NCBI GenBank assembly: GCA_934555855.1
Contig: CAKTFL010000035.1
Coordinates: forward strand, 1-10,547
Origin: an uncultured Sphingomonas sp.
Lineage (GTDB): Bacteria; Pseudomonadota; Alphaproteobacteria; Sphingomonadales; Sphingomonadaceae
Length of the DNA stretch: 10,547 nt
Reading direction: 5' to 3'
The notes under the pieces were generated by a model, which was not told the origin of the DNA, ran no database searches, and was given only the letters and a program-made list of their open reading frames with translations. This document shows positions 1-6,981 of this stretch, piece after piece. How positions within the stretch are numbered: the stretch's first letter is position 1; every line of letters begins with the position of its first letter. Made by a program: the position numbers and the translations under genes.

Positions 1-1
1 C

Positions 2-1114
2 GGCGTGATGCCCTATATTACGGCGTCAATCGTGGTGCAGCTCGCGACCTCGCTGAGCCCGCAGCTCGCGGCGATCAAGAAGGAAGGCGAGAGCGGACGC
101 AAGCGGCTGAACCAGTATACCCGCTACGGCACCGTCCTGCTGACCGCGATCCAGGGTTATTTCATCGCGGTCGGCCTTGAGACGCTGGGCGCGAACTCGG
201 GGATCCAGGCGGTGATCGAGCCGGGGCTGATGTTCCGCCTTGCCGCCGTGATCTCGCTGATCGGGGGCACGATGTTCCTGATGTGGCTGGGCGAACAGAT
301 CACCAGCCGCGGCATCGGCAACGGCGTGTCGCTGATCATCATGGCGGGGATCGTCGCTCACCTGCCGACCACGCTGGTTAATCTTCTGGAAGGCGGGCGC
401 ACGGGCTCGATCGACCCGGTGCGGCTGATCGGCATCCTGGTGGCGGTGATCGCGCTGATCCTGTTCATCTGCTTCATGGAGCGCGCGCAGCGCCGCATCC
501 TGATCCAGTATCCCAAGCGCGCGACCCAGCGCGGGATGCAGGCGGACCGCAGCCACCTGCCGCTGAAGCTCAACACCGCGGGCGTGATCCCGCCGATCTT
601 CGCCTCGTCGCTGCTGCTGATGCCGCTGACGATCAGCCAGTTCGCGGGGCAGCGCGTCGCGGGCGAGAGCCGCTGGGGCGACATCATCATCACCCTGAAC
701 CAGTATCTCCAGCACGGCAGCCCGGTTTACATGGCGCTGTATGCCGCGGGCATCATCTTCTTCTCCTTTTTCTACACGGCGGTGGTGTTCAACCCGGAAG
801 AGACCGCCGACAATCTTAAGCGACATGGCGGCTTCATTCCCGGCATCCGTCCCGGCAAGAACACCGAGACCTATTTCGACTACGTCCTGACCCGGATCAC
901 GGTGATCGGCGCAGCCTATCTCACGATCATCTGCCTGCTGCCGGAATATCTCGTCTCGGCCCTGTCGATCCCCTTCTATCTGGGCGGAACCAGCCTGTTG
1001 ATCGTCGTCAACGTTACCATGGATACGGTGACCCAGATCCAGAGCCATCTGCTGGCGCAGCAATATGGCGACCTGATCAAGAAGGCGAAGCTGAGGGGCG
1101 GGCGGCTCCGCTGA
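2..1114 (+). CDS. secY: Protein translocase subunit SecY, C-terminal 370 residues (5' end cut by window)
   Basis: SecY is the channel-forming subunit of the SecYEG translocon in the inner membrane. The reading frame is open from base 2 and begins inside the conserved GVMPYITASIVVQL stretch, which lies near residue 80 in full-length SecY, so roughly 80 N-terminal residues are missing. Visible family signatures are RYGTVLLTAIQGY, the SRGIGNGVSLII segment, the cytoplasmic ERAQRRILIQYPKR loop and FNPEETADNLKRHGGFIPGI followed by TETYFDYVLTRIT. The end, QIQSHLLAQQYGDLIKKAK, is the usual SecY C-terminus, so the 3' end is complete. Several hydrophobic membrane segments alternate with charged loops. 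adk follows after 35 bases, the standard spc-operon order, and the two are probably co-transcribed. Identity is secure from the motifs. Confidence 0.98.
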   Translation, partial: GVMPYITASIVVQLATSLSPQLAAIKKEGESGRKRLNQYTRYGTVLLTAIQGYFIAVGLETLGANSGIQAVIEPGLMFRLAAVISLIGGTMFLMWLGEQITSRGIGNGVSLIIMAGIVAHLPTTLVNLLEGGRTGSIDPVRLIGILVAVIALILFICFMERAQRRILIQYPKRATQRGMQADRSHLPLKLNTAGVIPPIFASSLLLMPLTISQFAGQRVAGESRWGDIIITLNQYLQHGSPVYMALYAAGIIFFSFFYTAVVFNPEETADNLKRHGGFIPGIRPGKNTETYFDYVLTRITVIGAAYLTIICLLPEYLVSALSIPFYLGGTSLLIVVNVTMDTVTQIQSHLLAQQYGDLIKKAKLRGGRLR

Positions 1115-1149
1115 GCGGCTGGCAACAATATTGGGGGAGTTAGGTCGGC

Positions 1150-1812
1150 GTGAACATCATCCTTCTGGGGCCGCCGGGAGCAGGCAAGGGGACCCAAGCC
1201 CAGCGTCTCGTCAACGAGTACGGCATGGTGCAGCTCTCGACGGGCGACATGCTGCGGGCGGCCAAGGATGCCGGCACCCCGGTCGGGTTGCAGGTCAAGG
1301 CGATCATGGAGGCCGGCGCGCTGGTGTCCGACGCGATCGTGTCTGCGCTTATAGGCGAGCGGCTGGACGGCATGACCTTGGAAGCGGGCGCGATCTTCGA
1401 CGGCTATCCGCGCACGGTGGCGCAGGCCGAGGCGCTGGAAGTGCTGCTGGGTGAACGCGGTCGGCAGCTCGACCATGTGATCGAGCTGGAGGTGGACGAG
1501 CCGGCCCTGATCGAGCGGATCACCGGTCGCTTTACGTGCGCCGCCTGCGGAACGGGCTATCATGATCGGTTCAAGCAGCCGATGGTCCACTGCGTGTGCG
1601 ATGTATGCGGCTCCACAAGCTTCACGCGCCGCCCGGATGACAATGCCGAGACGGTCCGCACGCGCATGGCTGAGTACCGCGGTAAGACCGCGCCGATCCT
1701 GCCCTTCTACGAAGAGCGGGGCCTGGTGCGGCGCGTGGACGGCATGGCGGAGATGGACGACGTGTCGCGGGCTATCGCCGCGATCGTGAACGCCGCCTGG
1801 TCGCGCCAGTAA
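1150..1812 (+). CDS. adk: Adenylate kinase, zinc-binding long form
   Basis: Adenylate kinase catalyses ATP + AMP = 2 ADP in the cytoplasm. The 220-residue product has the P-loop GPPGAGKGT (residues 7-15, Lys13), the AMP-site STGDMLR (30-36) and DGYPRT (84-89). The LID region carries Cys130, Cys133, Cys150 and Cys153 in a CxxC...CxxC layout, followed by RRPDDN (160-165). Four LID cysteines are the known signature of zinc-stabilised adenylate kinases; an extra Cys148 is also present. The start is GTG at 1150, because NIILLGPPGAGKGT must follow directly. A GGGGGAG run at about 1133-1139 is somewhat far upstream, and a weaker AGG at 1142-1144 is closer. It lies 35 bases after secY, in the same operon. 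Length and motifs are normal for the long-form family. Confidence 0.98.
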   Translation: MNIILLGPPGAGKGTQAQRLVNEYGMVQLSTGDMLRAAKDAGTPVGLQVKAIMEAGALVSDAIVSALIGERLDGMTLEAGAIFDGYPRTVAQAEALEVLLGERGRQLDHVIELEVDEPALIERITGRFTCAACGTGYHDRFKQPMVHCVCDVCGSTSFTRRPDDNAETVRTRMAEYRGKTAPILPFYEERGLVRRVDGMAEMDDVSRAIAAIVNAAWSRQ

Positions 1813-1932
1813 ATCTGGAGCGCGACGAAGGCTGGGCGACCGGCCTGATCGCGTGACGCGGGCGAGGGTGCATTATTCGACGTTCTCGATTGCGCTGTTA
1901 CGCTCGCGACGGACCAATTGCGTCTCTTGTAC

Positions 1933-1978
1933 CTCCGCGAAGGCGGGGATCCAATCTGGACTCGCGCCTTCGCGGGAG
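1933..1978. repeat. REP-like palindromic element
   Basis: CTCCGCGAAGGCG (1933-1945) pairs with CGCCTTCGCGGGAG (1965-1978), with a single bulged C. Within the loop, TCCA (1950-1953) pairs with TGGA (1957-1960), so the whole element can fold into one long hairpin. From memory, arms of the type CCGCGAAGGCGGG...CCCGCCTTCGCGG are a very common dispersed intergenic repeat in sphingomonad and related genomes; this copy fits that pattern. No T-run follows, so it is not an ordinary terminator, although the hairpin could still stabilise the 3' end of the secY-adk transcript. Confidence 0.7.
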
Positions 1979-2052
1979 CACAAACACGCGATGACTGGTC
2001 AATCAGAGTGCTTCAACTTCCCTGGAACGAGGCCTAGCTCGAACTAATACTA

Positions 2053-2073
2053 TCACCCGGTAAGTGGGGGTGA
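2053..2073. repeat. Short inverted repeat TCACCC/GGGTGA
   Basis: TCACCC (2053-2058) and GGGTGA (2068-2073) are perfect reverse complements separated by nine bases. A G-rich loop separates them and no poly-T follows. It may be part of the same repeat-rich boundary as the larger hairpin upstream. No function can be assigned from the sequence. Confidence 0.4.
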
Positions 2074-2094
2074 GCGAGGTCGCGGGCTCTGAGC

Positions 2095-2110
2095 GCCTGG
2101 CTTGGCAGGC
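2095..2110. repeat. Small hairpin GCCTG/CAGGC
   Basis: GCCTG (2095-2099) and CAGGC (2106-2110) form a 5-bp stem around a six-base loop. It could arise by chance in GC-rich DNA. It is listed because it adds to the cluster of inverted repeats in this gap. Confidence 0.3.
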
Positions 2111-2154
2111 AGTTGGAGAGTCTCATCTCGGTTGCATGTGCTTCGAGTCGGCAT

Positions 2155-2190
2155 TTCGACTTCGCTCAATGCTCATCAGCACGACCGGTT
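2155..2190. repeat. Degenerate dispersed repeat, sphingomonad type
   Basis: TTCGACTTCGCTCA (2155-2168) and, a few bases later, CAGCACGACCGGTT (2177-2190) resemble the two halves of a repeat I know from many sphingomonad genomes, which reads roughly CTTCGACTTCGCTCAGCACGAACGGT. Here the halves are separated by eight extra bases and the second half has one or more changes, so it looks like a decayed copy. The match is from memory, not from an alignment. Confidence 0.45.
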
Positions 2191-2282
2191 TGGTGTGACG
2201 TAGTCTCGATTCGGTCGAGGCGGAATGATGGCTGGTCGTCGGGCTGATCTCAATCCCGTGCTTCTGCACACTTGACTGCCGA

Positions 2283-2295
2283 GGCAACAGTTGCC
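2283..2295. promoter_or_regulatory. Perfect 13-base palindrome, candidate MarR operator
   Basis: GGCAAC-A-GTTGCC is a perfect inverted repeat centred at 2289, with its right edge 11 bases before the ATG of the MarR-family gene. A -35-like TTGACT sits at 2272-2277, so the palindrome would occupy the core promoter spacer, a position suited to repression. MarR dimers typically bind short palindromes of this size next to their own gene. Assigning it as the autoregulatory operator of the efflux operon is inference. The matching -10 box is not obvious (CAAAGC at 2295-2300 is a poor match). Confidence 0.5.
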
Positions 2296-2306
2296 AAAGC
2301 ATCTGC

Positions 2307-2768
2307 ATGGCCTTTTACGATTCCATTCCCTTCGAGCCGGAGAGTTCGATCGGCTACCAGGTCAAGCGCGTCCATCAGGCGATGCAGGCTGCGCTGGAGC
2401 CGGGGTTTGCGTCCGAGGGGCTGACGCAGGCGCAATGGTCGTCGCTGGTGTCGATCCACTTCGACCGGGGGCGGACCTGTGCCGAGCTGGCCCGAGACCT
2501 TGCCCATGACAAAGGCGCGATGACGCGGCTGATGGACGTCATGGCGGACAAGGGCTGGGTGACCCGGGTCCGCGACGATGACGATCGTCGCCATGTCATC
2601 ATCGCGTTAACCGACGAGGGCCGCGCCGTCGCCGAACGATGTCGCAAGCGCGTCGAGAATTGCTGGAATTTATGGGTCGCCGAATGGGACGATGCGGACG
2701 TGCATCGCCTGTTGGGTGACCTGAAGCGGCTGCGTACCGCGATCGAAACAGCGGGTCCTTGCGCGTGA
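2307..2768 (+). CDS. MarR-family transcriptional regulator of the downstream efflux operon
   Basis: The 153-residue protein has the length and layout of MarR regulators, which bind DNA as dimers and are usually released by small phenolic or drug-like ligands. A helical N-terminal part (about 15-35) is followed by the winged helix-turn-helix. The recognition helix region DKGAMTRLMDVMADKGWV spans 68-85, and the wing follows with the typical RDDDDRRHVIIALTDEG (89-105). A C-terminal dimerisation helix runs from about 106 to 150. The ATG at 2307 gives the normal N-terminus. No good Shine-Dalgarno is visible upstream, so translation may be weak or use a very short leader. Its stop TGA (2766-2768) overlaps the GTG start of the outer-membrane gene, so it is the first gene of the efflux operon and its probable local repressor. 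The ligand cannot be told from the sequence. Confidence 0.93.
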   Translation: MAFYDSIPFEPESSIGYQVKRVHQAMQAALEPGFASEGLTQAQWSSLVSIHFDRGRTCAELARDLAHDKGAMTRLMDVMADKGWVTRVRDDDDRRHVIIALTDEGRAVAERCRKRVENCWNLWVAEWDDADVHRLLGDLKRLRTAIETAGPCA

Positions 2769-4165
2769 AGCGCCTCCTTCTGCTGGGCACGGCGTTGCTC
2801 GCCGGTTGCGGCGTGCCCGAAAGCCGTCCGGCCGTTGCACCCGTCGCGCCGGAAACGCTGGGGTTGGCCGCGGAGCCGGCGCCCGCGATCGATGGCGCCT
2901 GGTGGCGCGCCTTTGGCGACCCGCAACTCGACGGGCTGGTCGAGGCGGCGGTTGCAGGCAATCCGTCGCTGGAGGCGGCGCTTGCCCGCGTTCGTCAGGC
3001 GCAGGCCGTGCTGTCGGCGCGCGGCGCGGAGACCGGGCCGGACCTGACGCTCGACGGCAATGCGCTGGGCCAGCGTCTGTCCGGGCGCTACACGATCCCG
3101 CCGCCCTACGCCGGTACGGTGCGGTTCGTCGGCACGGCGCAAGCGAATTTGAACTGGGACCTGGACCTGTTCGGGCGTCAGCGCGCCGCGATCGAAGCTG
3201 CACGTGCCACGGTGCGCGCGGCTGGTCTCGACCTGACTGCCGCGCGGCTCATGCTCGCGGGCTCGGTAGTCCAGACCTATGTCGATATGGCCAGGGCCGA
3301 ACGGCAGGCGGTCATCGCGCAGGAAGCGATTGCCGCGCGGGAGAACAACGTCCGGTTGATCGACGTTCGCATCCGGAACCGGCTGGCGTCCAAGCTCGAT
3401 GCGGAGGCGGCAATGACACTGCTTGCCCAGGCGCGCGAGGCGCTCGTGCGCGCGGAGGGCGCCCGGGCGTTGGCGGCCAATGCGCTGGCGCCGCTGGTCG
3501 GGCGCGGAGCGGACTTCCCGGCGACGCTCGGTGCTACGCGCCTGAACCTCGCACCGGCGCTGCCCCTTCCGACGACCGTGCCCGCCGACCTGCTGGCGCG
3601 CCGTCCCGACGTGAAAGCGGCACAGGCGCGGGTAGAGGCAGCGGCGGCAGGGCGCCAGGTTGCCCGGCGCGCCTTCTACCCCAATGTGAACCTGTTGGGC
3701 CTGGTCGGGCTTCAGGCGATAGGAATCGGCAACCTGTTCTCGCTCGACGCGGGCACTGCAGGTGCCGGTGCGGCGGTGCACCTGCCGCTGTTCGACAACG
3801 GCCGGCTTCGCGCCGATCTGGCCGGCTCTACCGCGGCGCTGGATGTGGCGGTCGCCGACTATAGCGGCGAGGTGCTGGGCGCGGTGCGCGAGGCCGCCGA
3901 CGCCCTGACCCGCATCCGCAGCCTGGAGGCACAGCGTATCCAGGCCGCGCAGGTCGTGCGGGGCTTCGCCGAAACCGGCCGGCTCAACAACATCCGGGTG
4001 GCGTCGGGGCTTTCGTCCCGGCTCGACCTGGTCGACAACGACGTGCGCCTGCTCGACGCGGAGCTTGTCGCCGCTAACCTCCTTCACGATGCCGCGAGCG
4101 CGCGCGTCCAGCTGGTGCTGGCGCTGGGCGGCGGTGTCGATGCCGCTCAGGACACTGCTCGATGA
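2765..4165 (+). CDS. Efflux outer-membrane lipoprotein, NodT/OprM (TolC-like) family
   Basis: This is the outer-membrane channel of a tripartite pump. The start is taken as GTG at 2765, giving MKRLLLLGTALLAGC with a lipobox LAGC (Cys15). That GTG shares four bases with the regulator's stop (GTGA), a standard coupling arrangement; an in-frame TTG at 2759 is possible but less likely. The mature protein begins with a short linker and then the family's opening block GAWWRAFGDPQLDGLVEAAV. Two repeated OEP domains follow, with LNWDLDLFGRQRAAIEAARA closing the first barrel strand region, LLARRPDVKAAQARVEAAAA opening the second, and PLFDNGRLRADL late in it. At 466 residues it is normal length. The stop overlaps the next start (ATGA, 4162-4165). 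Its place between the regulator and an EmrA-type adaptor indicates service to this MFS pump rather than to the RND system downstream. Confidence 0.93.
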   Translation: MKRLLLLGTALLAGCGVPESRPAVAPVAPETLGLAAEPAPAIDGAWWRAFGDPQLDGLVEAAVAGNPSLEAALARVRQAQAVLSARGAETGPDLTLDGNALGQRLSGRYTIPPPYAGTVRFVGTAQANLNWDLDLFGRQRAAIEAARATVRAAGLDLTAARLMLAGSVVQTYVDMARAERQAVIAQEAIAARENNVRLIDVRIRNRLASKLDAEAAMTLLAQAREALVRAEGARALAANALAPLVGRGADFPATLGATRLNLAPALPLPTTVPADLLARRPDVKAAQARVEAAAAGRQVARRAFYPNVNLLGLVGLQAIGIGNLFSLDAGTAGAGAAVHLPLFDNGRLRADLAGSTAALDVAVADYSGEVLGAVREAADALTRIRSLEAQRIQAAQVVRGFAETGRLNNIRVASGLSSRLDLVDNDVRLLDAELVAANLLHDAASARVQLVLALGGGVDAAQDTAR

Positions 4166-5358
4166 CCGACGTTCGCAATCCCACCGATCCGGACGCGATT
4201 GTTCAACCTCGTGAGGTGACGCCACCGCCGGTGCGGGGCAATCCGCGCGCCCGGAGGGTCGGACTCGCGATCCTCGCCATCCTCGTGGTGATCGGCGTGA
4301 TCGTCTGGGCGGTGTTCCACTTCCTGCTCGCCGAGCCCGAGGAGGAAACCGACGACGCCTATGTCGCGGGCGACGTGGTTGCGATCACCGCCCGCGATCC
4401 GGGCACGGTGATCGCGCTTCACGCCGACAACACCCAGTCGGTGAAGGCCGGCCAACCGCTGATCGACCTCGACCCGGCGACGGCCGACGTGAATCTTGCG
4501 GCCGCTGCGGCTGATCTGGCCCGCGCTGTCCGTTCCACCCGCGCAAGCTTCAGCCAAGTGAACCAGAGCGGGGCGGGGGTCGCGCAGGCGGAAACGCAGC
4601 TCGCGGCCGCGCGCAATGACTATGCTCGCCGTCGCGGCGCCGCTGCCGAAGGGGCGGTGTCGGGCGAGGAACTGGCCCATGCCGCGGATGCGGTGCGGGT
4701 GGCGCAGGCGAGCCTCAACGTCGCGCGCAGCCAGCAGGCTCAGTCGCGCAGCGCCGTGTCGGGCACCGACGTCAACACCAACCCAGCGGTGCTCGGGGCG
4801 ATCGCGGCCTATCGCCGCGCCGCGATCACGCGCGGTCACATGCACGTGATCGCCCCGATCAACGGCGTGGTCGCGCAGCGTACGGTGCAGGTCGGGCAGC
4901 AGGTCAATGCCGGCACGCCGCTGATGGCGGTGGTGCCGCTCGACAGGCTGTGGGTCGACGCGAACTTCCGCGAAACGCAGCTCAAGGACTTGCGGATAGG
5001 CCAGGCGGCGACCGTCAAGGCGGACGTGTATGGCGGCGATATCGTCTATCACGGCCGGGTGGTCGGTGTCGGTGCAGGATCGGGCAACGCCTTTGCGCTG
5101 CTGCCGCCGCAGAATGCGAGCGGCAACTGGATCAAGATTGTCCAGCGCGTGCCGGTCCGCATCGCGCTCGACCCGCGTGAGCTTCGCGCCAATCCGCTGC
5201 GCGTCGGACTGTCCGTGACCGCCAACGTCGACACGGCCGACACACGGGGGCAGCGGCTCGCCGGGCAGGCGGCGCAGCCTTATCGCGGATCGGTGGCCCC
5301 CGCGACCGACCCGGCCGTCGAGGCGCGCATCCGGCAGATCATCGCGGCCAATCGCTGA
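4162..5358 (+). CDS. HlyD/EmrA-type membrane fusion protein (periplasmic adaptor)
   Basis: This adaptor bridges the inner-membrane MFS pump and the outer-membrane channel. The 398-residue product has a cytoplasmic N-terminus rich in Pro and Arg, one membrane anchor (about 33-55) and then the EmrA hallmark TDDAYVAGDVVAITARDPG (63-81), which opens the barrel/lipoyl half. A helical hairpin region rich in Ala and Gln spans about 105-205. The second lipoyl half contains VIAPINGVVAQRTVQVGQQV, followed by the barrel segment RLWVDANFRETQLKDL. ATG at 4162 overlaps the previous stop by four bases, with a modest AGGA at 4149-4152. Its own stop overlaps the pump start (TGATG). The closest well-known relative is EmrA of the EmrAB-TolC pump; substrate is unknown. 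Confidence 0.94.
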   Translation: MTDVRNPTDPDAIVQPREVTPPPVRGNPRARRVGLAILAILVVIGVIVWAVFHFLLAEPEEETDDAYVAGDVVAITARDPGTVIALHADNTQSVKAGQPLIDLDPATADVNLAAAAADLARAVRSTRASFSQVNQSGAGVAQAETQLAAARNDYARRRGAAAEGAVSGEELAHAADAVRVAQASLNVARSQQAQSRSAVSGTDVNTNPAVLGAIAAYRRAAITRGHMHVIAPINGVVAQRTVQVGQQVNAGTPLMAVVPLDRLWVDANFRETQLKDLRIGQAATVKADVYGGDIVYHGRVVGVGAGSGNAFALLPPQNASGNWIKIVQRVPVRIALDPRELRANPLRVGLSVTANVDTADTRGQRLAGQAAQPYRGSVAPATDPAVEARIRQIIAANR

Positions 5359-6902
5359 TGGCTGGCGCCGCCCCGGCCGAGCAGGCCCCGCTGCATGGCG
5401 GGCGCCTGGCGCTGATCGCCTTTGCGCTGGCGCTGGGCACGTTCATGATGGTGCTCGATTCAACCATCGCAAACGTGTCGCTGCCGACGATCGCCGGCAA
5501 TCTCGGCGTGTCGAGCGACAATTCGACCTGGGTGGTCACCGCCTTCGCGGTCGCGAACGGCGTGTTTGTGCCGCTGACCGGATGGCTGATGGGCCGGTTC
5601 GGGGTGGTCCGCACCTTCTGCGTCGCGGTGGCGCTGTTCACGGTAGCGTCGTTCCTGTGCGGCATCGCGTGGGATCTGCCCTCGCTGATCTTCTTCCGCG
5701 TACTCCAGGGCGGAGTGGCCGGGCCGATCATGCCGGGCAGCCAGGCGCTGCTGATTTCCATCTTCCCGACCGACAAGCGGTCCACCGCGCTAGGCATCTG
5801 GTCGATGACGACGCTCGTCGCGCCGGTGATGGGGCCGATCCTCGGCGGCTATATCAGCGACAATTACCATTGGAGCTGGATCTTCCTGATCAACGTTCCC
5901 TTCGGCATCTTCGTCGCGACGCTGTGCTGGCGAGGGTTGAAGACGCGCGAGACGCCGACGCGCAAGCTGCCCATCGACACGGTCGGGCTCGGCCTGCTGG
6001 TGCTGTGGGTCGGTGCGCTTCAGGTGATGCTGGATCTGGGCAAGAACGCGGACTGGTTCAACGATCCGACGATTTGCGTGCTGACTGTGGTTGCCGCGGT
6101 CGGCTTCATCGCCTGGCTGATCTGGGAATTGACGGACGCGCATCCGGCGGTGGACCTGTCGCTGTTCAAGAGCCGCAATTTCACGATGGGGTCGGTCGTG
6201 TTCTGCGTGGGATATGCGGTGTTCTTCGCGAACACGCTGCTGCTGCCGCTGTGGTTGCAGACGCAGATGGGCTATACCGCGACCTGGGCGGGGCTGATCG
6301 CGGCGCCGAGCGGCGTGGTGGCGGTGCTGCTGACGCCGTTCGTCGCGCGGCTGTCCGGCAAGGTCGATGCGCGCTGGCTGGCGACGGTGGCGTTCGTGTT
6401 CTTCGCGATCAGCTACTGGATGCGGTCCAACTATACGCCGAACGCCAGCGTCTGGGACTTCATGCTGCCGCTGCTGGTGCAGGGGGTGTCGATGAGCACC
6501 TTCTTCCTGGCCATGCTCACCATCTGCCTCGACCGGATTCCGCCGGAGCGGCTGCCGTCCGCGACCGGCCTGTCGAACTTCACCCGTATCGTGGCAGGAT
6601 CCTTCGCTGCCTCTATCATCACCACCGCCTGGGATCAGCGAGAGGCGTTGCACCAGACACGGCTGTCCGACGCGGTAGGGACGGGGATGCCGTTCCAGAT
6701 GGCGCGTGAGGCACTCGGGCGGTTGGGCATGACCGATGCGCAGGCGGTAGGGGCGATTACGCGGCAGCTCGTCGGGCAGGCGTATCTGCTCGCCGCCACC
6801 GATCTGTTCCGCCTGTCGGCCTGGCTGGCCGGCGCGGCGATCGTGATCGTCTGGCTGACCCGTCGTCCTTCTCCGCCGAGCGGCCCCGTCGCGGCGGATT
6901 GA
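5358..6902 (+). CDS. DHA2-family (EmrB/QacA) MFS drug-efflux permease
   Basis: This is a proton-driven multidrug antiporter of the 14-transmembrane DHA2 family in the inner membrane. The 514-residue length is typical of EmrB. TM1 carries LDSTIANVSLPTIAG with Asp34, a DHA2 signature. Motif A is GWLMGRFGVVRTF (75-87), motif B is RVLQGG (114-119), and the antiporter motif C in TM5 is TLVAPVMGPILGGYIS (152-167). Fourteen hydrophobic segments can be traced, with a final one near 490-505 before a short Pro-rich tail. ATG at 5358 shares one base with the adaptor's stop, and no strong Shine-Dalgarno is present, so translation likely depends on coupling. Together with the two genes before it, this gives a complete EmrAB-TolC-like exporter. 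The substrate cannot be read from the sequence; hydrophobic drugs or uncouplers are typical for the family. Confidence 0.95.
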   Translation: MAGAAPAEQAPLHGGRLALIAFALALGTFMMVLDSTIANVSLPTIAGNLGVSSDNSTWVVTAFAVANGVFVPLTGWLMGRFGVVRTFCVAVALFTVASFLCGIAWDLPSLIFFRVLQGGVAGPIMPGSQALLISIFPTDKRSTALGIWSMTTLVAPVMGPILGGYISDNYHWSWIFLINVPFGIFVATLCWRGLKTRETPTRKLPIDTVGLGLLVLWVGALQVMLDLGKNADWFNDPTICVLTVVAAVGFIAWLIWELTDAHPAVDLSLFKSRNFTMGSVVFCVGYAVFFANTLLLPLWLQTQMGYTATWAGLIAAPSGVVAVLLTPFVARLSGKVDARWLATVAFVFFAISYWMRSNYTPNASVWDFMLPLLVQGVSMSTFFLAMLTICLDRIPPERLPSATGLSNFTRIVAGSFAASIITTAWDQREALHQTRLSDAVGTGMPFQMAREALGRLGMTDAQAVGAITRQLVGQAYLLAATDLFRLSAWLAGAAIVIVWLTRRPSPPSGPVAAD

Positions 6903-6981
6903 TCCTGCGGCGCGATTGCGCGATTATCTCCTCGGCCCCGTCTCACAATCAGGCGGGCAGCCAATCGCAAGGAGCATCATC

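Larger units (their letters stand above)
1813..2306. other. Palindrome-rich non-coding gap between adk and the efflux operon
   Basis: No convincing gene is present in these 494 bases. Short open frames on both strands have poor codon use, no ribosome site and no recognisable protein. The gap is more AT-rich and more irregular in composition than the flanking genes. It holds a REP-like hairpin (1933-1978), a TCACCC/GGGTGA inverted repeat (2053-2073), a GCCTG/CAGGC hairpin (2095-2110), a degenerate repeat (2155-2190) and a 13-base palindrome just before the marR-type gene (2283-2295). No clear rho-independent terminator with a T-run follows adk. The stretch looks like a boundary between the ribosomal-protein operon and an unrelated accessory operon. 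Confidence 0.7.

Noticed and set aside
26..1063. A 345-codon open frame on the minus strand opposite secY
   Set aside because: The composition (Asp, Arg, Gln, His rich) is that of an antisense shadow, while the plus strand encodes unmistakable SecY.
1853..2047. A 64-codon open frame in the gap after adk
   Set aside because: It runs through the REP-like hairpin, has poor codon use and no ribosome site. It encodes a peptide commonly predicted by mistake from this repeat type.
2375..4225. A very long open frame of 616 codons on the minus strand
   Set aside because: It lies opposite the regulator and outer-membrane genes, is rich in Arg, Gln and His with no family motif, and is explained by high-GC codon bias keeping the antisense frame open.
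5582..6709. A 375-codon open frame on the plus strand within the MFS gene
   Set aside because: It is a different frame of the pump gene, without hydrophobic pattern or motifs. The main frame carries the DHA2 motifs throughout.
6910..6925. Hairpin GCGC-GATT-GCGC as a terminator after the MFS gene
   Set aside because: The stem is only four base pairs and has no T-run; it is likely chance in GC-rich DNA.
6916..6981. N-terminal extension of the phasin gene from TTG at 6916
   Set aside because: The extension has no helix-forming or signal character and no ribosome site, whereas GTG at 6982 has a well-spaced AAGGAG.
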